Source: Kitasatospora sp. Root107
GTDB taxonomy: Bacteria > Actinomycetota > Actinomycetes > Streptomycetales > Streptomycetaceae
Length of the DNA stretch: 49,593 nt
NCBI RefSeq assembly: GCF_001424875.1
Contig: NZ_LMCT01000009.1
Coordinates: 50,635-100,227, forward strand
Direction of reading: 5' to 3'
Below are positions 8,368 to 16,770 of the stretch, in pieces (positions within the stretch are counted from its first letter, which is position 1; each line of letters begins with the position of its first letter). Position numbers and translations under genes: made by a program. The notes beneath the pieces were generated by a model. That model had not been told where the DNA came from and did no database searches. It saw only the letters and a list, made by a program, of their open reading frames with translations.

Positions 8368-9789
8368 TCAGAGGGTGGCCAGCGTGCAGAGTGCCTCCAA
8401 GGCCCCGGGCCAGGCCCGTTCGGGCGGGGTGCCGTAGCCGATCACCAGGGCGGACGGAGCATCCGGAGCGGGCCCGGCCGAGTCGGCGCGGCAGCCGGAC
8501 ATGGTGTTCAGTGACAATCCCAACCACCCTGCGTGCCGGAGCAGTTCGGCATCGGTGAGTGAGCCCGGCGGCAGTTCCAGCACGGCGTGCAGCCCGGCCG
8601 CGATCCCGGTCACCCGGACCTCGGGTGCCCGTTCGGCCAGGGTGCTGATCAGCTGGTCGCGGCGTCGCCGGTAGTGCAGGCGGCAGCGCCGGACGTGCCG
8701 GTCGAAGCCGCCCGAGGTGATCAGCTCGGCCAGGGTCAGCTGGTCCATCACCCCGGACTGCCCGTCGGCCAGCTCCTTCTGCCGCATCACCGGTTCCACC
8801 AGCGCGGCGGGCAGGGCCAGCCAGCCGAGCCGCAGGCCGGGGGCCAGGCTCTTGCTGGCGGTGCCGGCGTAGACCACCCGCTCGGGGTCGAGCGCCTGCA
8901 TCGCCCCGATCGGCTGCCGGTCGTACCGGAACTCGCCGTCGTAGTCGTCCTCGATCACGATCCCGCCGGTCTCCCGGGCCCAGCTCACCGCGGCTGCCCG
9001 GCGGTTGGCCCGCAGCGGGACCCCGGTCGGGAACTGGTGCGCCGAGGTGAGCACCGCCGCACCGGCGTCGAGGCCGCCGAGCAGGTCGGTCCTGGCGCCG
9101 CCCTCGTCCAGCGGCAGCGGGACGGTGGCCAGCCCGGCGGCGGTGATCACCGCCTGCTGCGGCGGCAGCCCGTACTCCTCCACCGCCACCGCTGCGACGC
9201 CCCGTTCGCGCAGCGCGGCGCAGAGCAGCGCGAGCCCCTGGGTGTACCCGGCGCAGATCAGCAGCCGCTCCGGATCGGTGCGCACCCCGCGCACCCGCGC
9301 GAGGTAGTCGGCGAGCGCCCGGCGCAGTTCGATCCGCCCGCGCGGGTCCGAGTACCCGAGCGCCTCGTGCGGAGCCACCGCGAGCGCCCGGCGTGCGGCG
9401 GCCAGCCAGGCGGAGCGGGGGAACAGCGCCAGATCCGGCCGCCCCAGCATCAGGTCGAACCGCACGGCCGGCGTCCGCTGCGGCGTGCTCGGCGCCGTGG
9501 TCACCGAAGCCGTCCCCCGCTCCGCCACCACCGTCCCCGACCCCTGACGTGCCGTCAGCCACCCCTCCGCCGTCAGCAGTGCGTACGCCTCCGCCACGGT
9601 GTTCCGCGCGATCCCCAGATCGGCCGCCAGCACCCGGGAGGACGGCAGTCTGGTCCCGGCCGCGAGCCGCCCGTCCCGGGCCGCCGCCCGCAGCGCATCC
9701 TCCAACGCGGCCCGCAGGCCGAGCCCGCGCGCCCGCCCGGCAGAGAGGTCCAAGTGCAGGTCGCCGCCGAAAGTGGCCCAGGATTCCAT
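8368..9789 (-). CDS. MocR/PdxR-type GntR regulator with aminotransferase domain
   Basis: A 473-aa protein. The N-terminal GntR winged helix (residues ~18-85, GTRLPSSRVLAADLGIARNTVAEAYALL) is fused to a fold-type I aminotransferase domain. The PLP lysine lies in VYAGTASKSLAPGLRLGWLALP. MocR proteins use PLP or its adducts as effector to control divergent genes. It is divergent from an AhpD-like gene with only 50 bp between the starts. That makes the AhpD-like gene the prime target, a pairing often seen in actinobacteria. Start chosen at the ATG of MESWATFGGDLHLDL. A longer 12-residue extension is possible but would overlap the promoter. Confidence 0.9.
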   Translation of the reverse strand: MESWATFGGDLHLDLSAGRARGLGLRAALEDALRAAARDGRLAAGTRLPSSRVLAADLGIARNTVAEAYALLTAEGWLTARQGSGTVVAERGTASVTTAPSTPQRTPAVRFDLMLGRPDLALFPRSAWLAAARRALAVAPHEALGYSDPRGRIELRRALADYLARVRGVRTDPERLLICAGYTQGLALLCAALRERGVAAVAVEEYGLPPQQAVITAAGLATVPLPLDEGGARTDLLGGLDAGAAVLTSAHQFPTGVPLRANRRAAAVSWARETGGIVIEDDYDGEFRYDRQPIGAMQALDPERVVYAGTASKSLAPGLRLGWLALPAALVEPVMRQKELADGQSGVMDQLTLAELITSGGFDRHVRRCRLHYRRRRDQLISTLAERAPEVRVTGIAAGLHAVLELPPGSLTDAELLRHAGWLGLSLNTMSGCRADSAGPAPDAPSALVIGYGTPPERAWPGALEALCTLATL

Positions 9790-9839
9790 CGCCCCAATGA
9801 ACCATACGAGCGGGCCGCCGCACACCTAGGGTGAAGATC

Positions 9840-10319
9840 ATGACGAACGAACCGAAGGACTACGTGGCCGCCCCCGAGCAGCGCTTCTCGATGCCCGAGC
9901 TCTCCCCCGAGTGGTACCGGGCGATGATCGCGCTGGACGCCGCCTCGCGGCCGCTGGTGGACCCGGTGATCGGGGAGCTGGTGCGGACGCTGGCCTCGGC
10001 CATCAACGGCTGTGCGTACTGCCTGGACATGCACACCGCCGACGCCCGGAAGGCGGGCGAGCAGGAGCACCGGCTGTACGCGCTGCCGGCCTGGCGGGAG
10101 ACGCCGTTCTTCACGGCGAAGGAGCGGGCGGCGCTGGCGCTGACCGAGTCGGTCACCCGGCTGAGCGAGGGTCATGTGCCCGACGAGGTCTACGAGGCGG
10201 CGGCGAAGCACTTCGCGCCGAACGAGCTCTCCCAGCTGCTCGCGGTGATCATCTCGATCAACTCCTGGAACCGGATCGGCGTCACCTGCCGGCTCAGCCC
10301 GGCCCCCAAGCAGAGCTGA
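9840..10319 (+). CDS. Carboxymuconolactone decarboxylase / AhpD-like peroxidase-related protein
   Basis: A 159-aa all-helical CMD-family protein. The redox motif is INGCAYCLDMHTADARKAG (CxxC with the downstream His), the active-site pattern of AhpD-type alkylhydroperoxidases. It is divergent from the MocR regulator, which probably controls it. ATG 9840 follows TAGGGTGAAG; a GTG three codons upstream is possible. The partner reductant and substrate are unknown. Family knowledge supports a peroxide or disulfide redox role. Confidence 0.88.
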   Translation: MTNEPKDYVAAPEQRFSMPELSPEWYRAMIALDAASRPLVDPVIGELVRTLASAINGCAYCLDMHTADARKAGEQEHRLYALPAWRETPFFTAKERAALALTESVTRLSEGHVPDEVYEAAAKHFAPNELSQLLAVIISINSWNRIGVTCRLSPAPKQS

Positions 10320-10407
10320 TCCGGCAGACCGGCCGGTTAAGACCCGGAGGGTCCAAGGTCCGAAAATCGCCGGTCCGATCGCGGGCCGGACTGACAGGGT
10401 GGGGATC

Positions 10408-11220
10408 ATGACGATGACTCAGCAGGACAAGGCCGAGCTTCTGCACCGACTGCACGTCCCTGGCGCCCCGCTGGTGCTCGCCAACGTCTGGGACGCGGCG
10501 ACCGCCCGGCTGGTGGCCGCCGCCGGCGCACCCGCCGTGGCCACGGCCAGTGCCAGCGTCTCCTGGACCAGGGGCGTTGCGGACGGCGGCGGCCTCGACC
10601 TGGCCGGCTCGCTGGCCCAGACCGAACTGGTGGTCAGGTCGGTGGACGTCCCGGTGACGGCCGACCTGGAGGACGGCCTGGCCGAGGACGCCGCCGGGGT
10701 CGGCCGGACCGTCACCGAGCTGCTGGCACTCGGCGCGGTCGGGATGAACCTCGAGGACGGCGCCGCCACCGGGCTCCGGCCGGTGGCCGAAGCGGCCGAG
10801 CGGGTCGCGGCGGCTCGCGAGGCGGCCGACAAGGCGGGCATCCGGCTCTACCTGAACGCGCGCACCGACGTCTTCCTGCACGGCGGGGGCAGCGTCGAGG
10901 CCGCGGTCGAGCGGGCCCGGGCCTACCTGGCGGCGGGCGCCGACGGCATCTTCGTCCCCGGCCCGACCGACCCGGCCGTGATCACCGCACTGCTGGCCGC
11001 CCTGCCGGGCGTCCTGCTGAACGTGGGCGGCGGCCCCGGTGCACCGACCGTCGCCGAAATGGCCCGGCTCGGCGTCGCCCGGATCAGCCTCGGCCCCGGC
11101 CTGGCCAAGGTCGCGTACGCGGCGGTCCGCCGGGCGGCCGAGGAGGTCTACGGCTCCGGCAGCTACCAGGCCCTGACGGGTGGTCTGGAGTACGGCGAAC
11201 TGAACGCGCTGTTCGGCTGA
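10408..11220 (+). CDS. Isocitrate lyase / PEP mutase-family protein
   Basis: A 270-aa TIM-barrel protein of the ICL/PEP mutase superfamily. Features include PLVLANVWDAATARLV near the N-terminus, VPVTADLEDGLAED (metal-binding Asp/Glu region) and IRLYLNARTDVFL. The KKCGH-type catalytic loop of true isocitrate lyases is absent. A 2-methylisocitrate-lyase-like, oxaloacetate-hydrolase-like or phosphonate-related C-C lyase is therefore more likely than ICL itself. Start ATG 10408 follows AGGGTGGGG. It ends 11 bp before a convergent small secreted-protein gene. Confidence 0.85.
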   Translation: MTMTQQDKAELLHRLHVPGAPLVLANVWDAATARLVAAAGAPAVATASASVSWTRGVADGGGLDLAGSLAQTELVVRSVDVPVTADLEDGLAEDAAGVGRTVTELLALGAVGMNLEDGAATGLRPVAEAAERVAAAREAADKAGIRLYLNARTDVFLHGGGSVEAAVERARAYLAAGADGIFVPGPTDPAVITALLAALPGVLLNVGGGPGAPTVAEMARLGVARISLGPGLAKVAYAAVRRAAEEVYGSGSYQALTGGLEYGELNALFG

Positions 11221-11231
11221 CCCCGGTCGGT

Positions 11232-11456
11232 CTAGCCCCGGGGGACCACCGCGTACGCCCCGCACACCGGGGTGGCGGCGGACGCCTGCTTCCCCACCAG
11301 CGGGATGCTGCCGAGCTGCTCGACGCAGGTGCCTGCCGCGCCGACGGGGTGGTCCGTGCTGAGCTTGCCGCCCATGTTGTTGTCCGCCTGGGCGGCGGGC
11401 ACAGCGAGGGCCAGACCGGCCATGGTGAGGGCGGCGAGCGCCGTGATCTTACGCAT
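11232..11456 (-). CDS. Small secreted protein with Sec signal peptide
   Basis: A 74-aa protein beginning MRKITALAALTMAGLALA, with a likely signal-peptidase site after VPAAQA. The mature part is about 47 residues (starting DNNMGGKL) and has two cysteines (GTCVEQLG and TPVCGAY) that could form one disulfide. No enzymatic motif is seen. It resembles the many short exported proteins of streptomycetes, but I do not recognise it as a chaplin or rodlin. Start chosen at the codon giving a canonical signal peptide; an ATG seven codons upstream is in frame. Confidence 0.7.
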   Translation of the reverse strand: MRKITALAALTMAGLALAVPAAQADNNMGGKLSTDHPVGAAGTCVEQLGSIPLVGKQASAATPVCGAYAVVPRG

Positions 11457-11491
11457 GGCCGGTCCAACGAGACGCACCCCGAACGGTTACC

Positions 11492-11541
11492 TTCTGCAGG
11501 CGTTCGAGCCCCTGACCGTAGATGCCTGAGCGTCTGCAGAA
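11492..11541. repeat. Solo end of the long-palindrome repeat family, with hairpin
   Basis: This stretch contains GAGCCCCTGACCGTAGATGC, identical to the right edge of the complete element at 39 kb. It continues into a CTGAGC-N2-CTGCAGAA segment like the flank of the element at 19.2 kb. TTCTGCAG (11492-11499) and CTGCAGAA (11534-11541) can pair. It sits right after the P450 stop on the minus strand, so it could act as a terminator. The rest of the element is absent. Confidence 0.5.
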
Positions 11542-11546
11542 AAGGT

Positions 11547-12752
11547 TCAGCTCGTTCGGACGGTCAGGGTCTTCACGCTGTTGCTGACGAAGGACGCGAT
11601 CGGCTCGGGCGTGGGCCCGTCCGCGAGCCGTAGGGCGGGGAAGCGGGTGAAAAGCTGCCGCAGCGCCGTCTCGGCCTCCAGGCGGGCGAGCCCGGCGCCG
11701 AGGCAGAAGTGCGGGCCGTGGCCGAGCGAGAGGTGCTTGGCGGGCTTGCGGGAGAGGTCGAACCGGTCGGCGTCCGCGAAGTGCTCCTCGTCGCGGCCGG
11801 CCGAGGCGTACGAGGCGATCAGCGCCTCGCCCTGACGGATGGTCACGTCGCCGACCTGGATGTCCTCCGTTGCGTACCGGAGCGGGAACTGTCCGACCGG
11901 GGAGTCGTACCGCAGCGTCTCCTCGACCACCGCGGCCCACGAGTACGTACCGTCCAGCACCTGGGCCAGCTGCGCGGGGTGGGCGAGCAGGGCCCGGACC
12001 GCGTTGGTGATCAGGTTGAGCGTGGTCTCGTGACCGGCGACCAGCATCAGCAGCAGGGTGCCGACCAGCTCCTGTTCGGTGAGCCGGTCGTCGTCGGCCC
12101 GGGCGGCGATCAGGTCGGTGGTCAGGTCGTCGCCGGGTTCGGCCCGCTTGCCCGCCACCACCGAGGCGAGCAGCGCGAACAGACCCTGCTGCGCGGCGAC
12201 CGCGGCGGCGGGCGTGGCCGAGCTGGAGACCAGGGTGTTGGAGAGCTCGTGCAGCTCGTCCTGCTGCTTGGGCGGCAGGCCGAGCAGCTCGCCGATCACC
12301 TGCATCGGGAGCGGGTAGGCGAAGTGCTCCCGCAGGTCGAAGTCACCCTCCAGCACGGCGACTTCGTCGAGCAGCAGGGCGGCCCTGGCCTCGATCGCGG
12401 GCGCTAGCTCAGCGATCCGGCGCGGGGTGAACGCCTGGGTGACCAGCCCGCGCAGCCGCCGGTGGTCCTCGCCATCGGCGGTCACCATGCCGGGCACCGT
12501 GACGAAGTTGAGCAGCGGCCAGCCCTCCGGCAGGCGGCCTTCCCGGAAGGTGGTCCAGAGCTGGGCGTTCTTGCCCACCCGGGGGTCGTTCAGCAGCGTC
12601 TGGAGGGTCTCGTGCCGGGTTATCGCCCAGACCACCACCCCGCCAGGGAGCTCCACCAGGACCGCGGGCCCGGCCGCCCTGAGCCGGGCGTTCTCGGCGT
12701 GCTGGTCGCCGCCGAAGGGGTCGAGACGGAGGGGAGCGGCGGTGGCGTCCAT
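11547..12752 (-). CDS. cvnE: Cytochrome P450 (conservon CvnE/RarE type)
   Basis: A 401-aa P450. The I-helix motif is LVAGHETTLNL, the ExxR motif is EETLRY, and the haem-ligand loop is LGHGPHFCLGAGLARLEAE. It is the last gene of a conservon (cvnA-B-C-D-P450-P450). Comparable operons include rarABCDE in S. griseus, known to affect aerial mycelium formation. Substrate unknown. The start MDATAAPLRLDPFGG fits homologous P450 N-termini, yet lies 133 bp inside the 3' end of the preceding P450 gene in another frame. The stop lies in a conserved repeat flank. Confidence 0.92.
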   Translation of the reverse strand: MDATAAPLRLDPFGGDQHAENARLRAAGPAVLVELPGGVVVWAITRHETLQTLLNDPRVGKNAQLWTTFREGRLPEGWPLLNFVTVPGMVTADGEDHRRLRGLVTQAFTPRRIAELAPAIEARAALLLDEVAVLEGDFDLREHFAYPLPMQVIGELLGLPPKQQDELHELSNTLVSSSATPAAAVAAQQGLFALLASVVAGKRAEPGDDLTTDLIAARADDDRLTEQELVGTLLLMLVAGHETTLNLITNAVRALLAHPAQLAQVLDGTYSWAAVVEETLRYDSPVGQFPLRYATEDIQVGDVTIRQGEALIASYASAGRDEEHFADADRFDLSRKPAKHLSLGHGPHFCLGAGLARLEAETALRQLFTRFPALRLADGPTPEPIASFVSNSVKTLTVRTS

Positions 12753-14026
12753 GCGGGCCTTTCGGAGGGGGGAGTGCGCGGCGGGGTGAAGGCGCTGTAG
12801 AGCACCGGCAGGGAGACCAGGGCTCGCGACCAGGGGGACGGACGCCAGGCCAGTTCATGGCCGGGGACGGCGAGTTGGAGATCGGGGAGCCGGTGCAGCA
12901 GGGTCTCCACCGCGGTCTCCACGATCAGCCGGGCCGGGTGCTGGGCCGGGCAGACGTGCTTGCCCGCACCCCAGGCCAGGTGGGCCCGGTTCCCGCTGAC
13001 GCCGTCGGAGGTGAGCACCGAGGGGTCGGCGTTGGCGGCGGCCAGGCCGAGCACCAGCATGTCGCCCGCGCTGATGTACTGGCCGCCGAGCACGGTGTCG
13101 ACGGTGGCCCAGCGGCCGGGGAAGTTCTGCGTCGGCGGGTCCCGCCAGAGCACCTCGTCGAGGGCGTCCGAGACGGTCAGCCGGCCACCCGTGAGGGTGG
13201 CCCGGAACCGGCGGTCGGTGAGCAGCAGCCGGAGCGTGTTGCCGGTCCAGTTGATGGTGGTCTCGTTGCCCGCGACCATGATCACCACCAGGTGGTGCAC
13301 CGCCTCTTCGTCGGTCATCGCGGCCTGGTGGGCCAGCAGCCAGGAGGTCAGGTCGGCGGCGGGCCGCTCGCGGCGCTGCCGGACCAGGTCGAGCAGGATC
13401 GCCTGGAACTCGGCGTTGGCCCGCACCGACTTGTCGCTGCTGTCCACGAAGTGGCTGATCAGCTCGACGATGTGCGGCCCGGCCGCGGCTGGCAGGCCGA
13501 TCAGCTGGGTGAACACCATCAGCGGCAGCCGGCGGGCGTACTGGGCGATCAGGTCGGCGGTGCCGTCCGGACCCCAGTTGTCGATCAGGGTGTCCGCCGC
13601 GGCCTCGGTGGCCTGCCGCAGCTGCCGGTGGTCGATCCGGGCCAGCGTCTCGGAGACCGCCGCCCGCAGCCGCTGGTGCTCGGCGCCGTCCAGGTTGAGC
13701 AGGGTCGGCCGCCAGGAGGTCATCGGCAGCAGCCGGGAGTCCGGCTTCAGCCGGCCCTCGGCGGGGACCCGCCAGCGGCGCGAGTCCTTGGAGAACAGCT
13801 GCTCGTTCCGGGTGAGTTCGAGCAGCTCGGGGTAGCCGAGCACGAGCCAGGCCTCCACCCCCGGCTCCAGCTCGATCGGCGCCACCGGGCCGTGCTGCTC
13901 GCGCAGCCGGGCGTACAGGCCGTGCGGGTCCTCGGCCACCGCCGCGCCGAACAGAGCAGCCGGGCGGTGGGCCGGGCAGCCGGGCGGCGGGGCCGCAGCA
14001 GCCGTCTCCGGCTGGGGAGTTGTCAT
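12620..14026 (-). CDS. cvnF: Cytochrome P450 (second conservon P450)
   Basis: A 468-aa P450 with oxygen-binding I-helix MVAGNETTINW and haem loop LAWGAGKHVCPAQHPARLI. In the haem loop Trp replaces the usual Phe and Pro follows the Cys, as in some conservon P450s. Start ATG 14026 overlaps the cvnD stop by ATGA, so it is translationally coupled. P450 homology ends near SLPVLYS. A Pro/Ser-rich tail of about 55 residues follows and overlaps the next P450 gene by 133 bp. The tail is either a genuine extension or the result of an indel near 12790. Redox partner and substrate unknown. Confidence 0.88.
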   Translation of the reverse strand: MTTPQPETAAAAPPPGCPAHRPAALFGAAVAEDPHGLYARLREQHGPVAPIELEPGVEAWLVLGYPELLELTRNEQLFSKDSRRWRVPAEGRLKPDSRLLPMTSWRPTLLNLDGAEHQRLRAAVSETLARIDHRQLRQATEAAADTLIDNWGPDGTADLIAQYARRLPLMVFTQLIGLPAAAGPHIVELISHFVDSSDKSVRANAEFQAILLDLVRQRRERPAADLTSWLLAHQAAMTDEEAVHHLVVIMVAGNETTINWTGNTLRLLLTDRRFRATLTGGRLTVSDALDEVLWRDPPTQNFPGRWATVDTVLGGQYISAGDMLVLGLAAANADPSVLTSDGVSGNRAHLAWGAGKHVCPAQHPARLIVETAVETLLHRLPDLQLAVPGHELAWRPSPWSRALVSLPVLYSAFTPPRTPPSERPAWTPPPLPSVSTPSAATSTPRTPGSGRPGPRSWWSSLAGWWSGR

Positions 14027-14631
14027 CGCTGGAGCTCCAGTACGGCAGTCGAGTGCAGGTGGTCGACGAAGTCGATCAGGACGTCGTACGAGGCCCGGCG
14101 GTCCCGGGCGTCGCACCGGAGGATCGGCACCTCGGGCAGCAGGTCGAGCGCCGCCCTGAGTTCGTCCTCGGGGTGGTCCGGGCTGTCCGGGAAAGTGTTG
14201 ACGGCCACCGCGAACGGGATCCGCTGCTCCTCCAACTGCCCCAGTACGTCGAAGCTCTCCTCGATCCGCCGCGCGTCCACCAGCGCGATGGCCCCCAGCG
14301 CCCCGCGCGAGAGGTCCTCCCAGAGCGGCCAGAACCGCTGCTGGCCCGGAGTGCCGAAGAGGTAGAGCGCGAGCCGGGAGTTCAGGGTGATCCGCCCGAA
14401 GTCCAGCGCCACCGTGGTGGTGGTCTTGTCCGGCCGCCCGGTCAGGTCGTCCACGTCCGTCCCGGCGACCGTCATGGTCTCCTCGGTCCGCAGCGGGGCG
14501 ATCTCGCTGAGCGAGCCGACCAGGGTGGTCTTGCCGACCCCGAACGGGCCGGTGACCAGGATCTTCACGGCGCTCTGGACGGTGTCCGGCAGATAGGCGG
14601 GCCGGGGCTCAGCGGAGTTGGCGGAGGCCAA
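14023..14631 (-). CDS. cvnD: Conservon small GTPase CvnD
   Basis: A 202-aa Ras-like GTP-binding protein: P-loop VTGPFGVGKTT, switch-II-like LFGTPGQQRF, and NTFP at the NKxD position, so the specificity motif is degenerate as usual for this family. Start assigned to TTG 14631 (ASANSAEPRPAYLPDTV), behind GGAGGAGGTGC and matching the common N-terminus of CvnD proteins. It overlaps cvnC by 23 bp. CvnA-D are thought to form a membrane-associated complex resembling eukaryotic G-protein signalling. The stop overlaps the P450 start. Confidence 0.93.
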   Translation of the reverse strand: MASANSAEPRPAYLPDTVQSAVKILVTGPFGVGKTTLVGSLSEIAPLRTEETMTVAGTDVDDLTGRPDKTTTTVALDFGRITLNSRLALYLFGTPGQQRFWPLWEDLSRGALGAIALVDARRIEESFDVLGQLEEQRIPFAVAVNTFPDSPDHPEDELRAALDLLPEVPILRCDARDRRASYDVLIDFVDHLHSTAVLELQR

Positions 14632-14950
14632 GGAGCACCTCCTCCAGGAGGGTGGTGGGCAGGCGTTCGGCCTGCGGCACGGGGGGACGGACCAGGACGG
14701 CGCCGAGGTCCCAGAGATCACCGATCAGCACCTTGACCACACCGAGCGAGAGTCGCAGGTGGGCGGCGATCTCGGCGATCGAGAGCAGCTCCTGGCAGAT
14801 CGTCAGGATCCGCTGCTGCTCCCGGTTCAGGCCGCCGGGCTCCGGGGCGCTGCCGGGCACGGTGGCGACCAGGCTCTCCAGCGCCAGCACGTTCCGGCTC
14901 GGGCGGCTCCGCCCACCGGTGATCACGTACGGCCGGACCGGCCCGCTCAT
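14609..14950 (-). CDS. cvnC: Conservon DUF742 protein CvnC
   Basis: A 113-aa DUF742 protein: VRPYVITGGRSRPS at the N-terminus, QRILTICQELLSIAEIAAHLRLSLGVVKVLIGDL in the middle (a winged-helix-like core) and LLEEVLLGLRQLR at the end. It is the third component of the conservon and usually works with the GTPase. Its ribosome-binding site GAGGAGG belongs to a REP-like repeat that fills the gap to cvnB. The 23-bp overlap with cvnD implies coupled translation. Confidence 0.93.
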   Translation of the reverse strand: MSGPVRPYVITGGRSRPSRNVLALESLVATVPGSAPEPGGLNREQQRILTICQELLSIAEIAAHLRLSLGVVKVLIGDLWDLGAVLVRPPVPQAERLPTTLLEEVLLGLRQLR

Positions 14951-14953
14951 GCG

Positions 14954-15026
14954 ACCTCCTCGCTGCGCTCGTCAGCCGCTTCGCGGAACCCGCACCTCTT
15001 GATGGTTCGCTCGCTGCGCTCGCTCA
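14954..15026. repeat. REP-like GAGCGCAGCGAG repeat between cvnB and cvnC
   Basis: The 73-bp gap holds two copies of GAGCGCAGCGAG (minus strand) bracketing AACCATCAAGAGGTGCGGG and a CCGCGAAGCGG palindrome. In frame the unit would read SERSERTIKRCG, a peptide string I recall at many streptomycete gene edges. The first bases TGA form the cvnB stop and the last GAGGAGG forms the cvnC ribosome-binding site, so the repeat has become part of the operon's translation signals. Confidence 0.6.
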
Positions 15027-15437
15027 CCGCGCGCTCCCGGCCGAATGCTCGGCCCGGGGAGGACTGGTCAGGTGGCTGCCGATCCGCTCGACCAGCACCT
15101 GCATCTGGTACGCCACCAGGCCCGCGTCCACCGCCTCGCCGGTCACCACGGCGAGGTGTGCCCCGGCCCCGGCCGCCACCACGAACAGGTAGCCGCCGCC
15201 GTACTCGACGATGATCTGCCGGGTGCTGCTCTGCGGGCCGCCGAAGCCGTGCGCCACGCCCCGGGCCAGCGACTGCAGGCCGGAGCAGGCGGCGGCCAGC
15301 CGTTCGGCGTCGTCCCGGGCGATCTGCTCGCTGCGGCCGATCTCGAGACCGTCGTTGGACACCACGATGGCGTGCTGCACCTCGGGGACGGTGACGATGT
15401 CGGCCAGCAGCCAGCCGAGGTCAGGATTCGGGGTCAT
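15024..15437 (-). CDS. cvnB: Conservon roadblock/LC7 protein CvnB
   Basis: A 137-aa roadblock/LC7 protein (MglB-like): LGWLLADIVTVPEVQHAIVV, NDGLEIGRS, CSGLQSLARGVAHGFGG and GAGAHLAVVTGEAVDAGLVAY. It acts as scaffold and putative GAP partner for CvnD. The ATG at 15437 has GGAGA at a suitable distance and is the expected start. In this sequence the preceding cvnA reading frame enters the cvnB frame without a stop, so a CvnA-CvnB fusion could also be made. The C-terminus is set by the TGA of the downstream repeat. Confidence 0.92.
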   Translation of the reverse strand: MTPNPDLGWLLADIVTVPEVQHAIVVSNDGLEIGRSEQIARDDAERLAAACSGLQSLARGVAHGFGGPQSSTRQIIVEYGGGYLFVVAAGAGAHLAVVTGEAVDAGLVAYQMQVLVERIGSHLTSPPRAEHSAGSAR

Positions 15438-16613
15438 GGAAGTCTCCGGGGAGCTGAGGTTGGGGGGAGTCGGGGTACTGGTCCTGCTGGTGCCGCGCGG
15501 CCGACCGGCCGCTGGCGGTGCCCGCCTGGAAGAGCGACAGGAAGGTCTGCGCCTCCCGGGCCGAGCGCGGCGGCACGGGGGTACCGCCGAAGGTGGTGGC
15601 CGGTGGTTCGCCGCCGCTGCCGCGCCGGTTGGACCGGCGGGGCCGCCGTCACCCGTCCGGGCGGTGGGCGGCCGCTCGGGCAGCGCGGTACGCCGCTCGG
15701 CGGACGGTGCGGCCGGGGTCGGCAGGGGTTCGGTGAGCAGCGCGGTCGGCAGCAGCACCACCACCCGGACCCCGCCGTACGGCGAGGGCGCCGAGCTCAG
15801 GGTGACCCGGAACCCGTACTGCTCGGCCAGCCGGCCGACCGCCGCCAGGCCCAGCTGGGGGACCTCGCCGAGCCGGGAGACCTCCAGGCTCGAGCCGCCG
15901 GCCAGGGCGGCGGCGGCCTTCAGGATCGCGTGCTCGGGCATGCCGACGCCGCCGTCGTCGATCTCGATCACGGCGCCGTTGTGCACCGGCATCAGGGTGA
16001 CGAACACCTGGGTGCTGGGCGGGGAGTAGCGGGTGGCGTTGTCCAGCAGTTCGGCCACCGCGTGGATCAGCGCCTCGGCGGCCGCGCCGACCACGGCGGT
16101 CTCGGTCCGGCTGCTGACCACCACCCGCTGGAACGGCAGGATGCGGGACTGCGCGCCGCGCACCACGTCCTCCAGCGCGACCGGCTCGGGCCAGTGCCGG
16201 CCTGCCCTGGCGCCGCAGAGCACGGCCAGAGTCTGGGCCAGCCTGGCCTGTTGGGCCGCCGCGTGGTCGGCCCTGAGCAGGCCCTCCAGCAACTCCGGGT
16301 CGTCGTGGGTGCGTTCCATCTCGTCCAGCCCGGCCTGCTGGTCGTGCGCCATCACCAGGATCCGGCGGGCCACGCTGAGGAAGGCCCGCTGGGTGGAGGC
16401 GTTCAGCTCCTGCTCCTGCTGGACGGCCGCGCTCTCGGTGCTCCGCCGCTCGGTCTCGGCCCTGACCTGGTCGCGGAGTTCGGCGTTCGCCTGCTCGGTC
16501 TCGGTCAGCAGGGCCCGCAGGGTGCGGCTGACCGCGTGGTACCGGGCGGCGGCCAGGAAAGCGAGAACGGCGATGGCAGCGAGGGCCGCACCGAACCACT
16601 GAGTCATCGTCAC
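15421..16613 (-). CDS. cvnA: Conservon histidine-kinase-like protein CvnA, probable -1 frameshift
   Basis: N-terminal membrane helix (FGAALAAIAVLAFLAAARY), a coiled-coil (~30-75), and a GHKL ATPase domain with ELLDNATRYSPP (N box) and EIDDGGVGMPE (G1 box). It is the sensor of the conservon. The open frame runs on through cvnB (to 15024) with an Arg/Pro-rich linker of unlikely composition. A different minus frame from about 15645 to the TGA at 15421 reads GGEPPATTFGGTPVPPRS and REAQTFLSLFQAGTASGRS, the expected CvnA tail, and restores the usual short cvnA/cvnB overlap. I infer one missing base near 15640-15655. Start is GTG 16613 or ATG 16607. Confidence 0.8.
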
Positions 16614-16770
16614 GGGGCGAATTCTAGGGTGGTGATCCTACGGAAGCATGAACGGATCTGACGTTCAGTGATCTGATCCGGTCAAAATGCGGGACGCCTG
16701 CTGTGTCGAGGGGTCAGAAACCGCAGGTGGGCGGCCGTGTACAGTCAACTCTCGCTACCGGCAGGTAGTT

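Noticed and set aside
10399..11265. A minus-strand protein opposite the PEP-mutase-family gene
   Set aside because: The plus-strand frame has a complete TIM-barrel family pattern, a start signal and correct codon bias. The minus frame has none.
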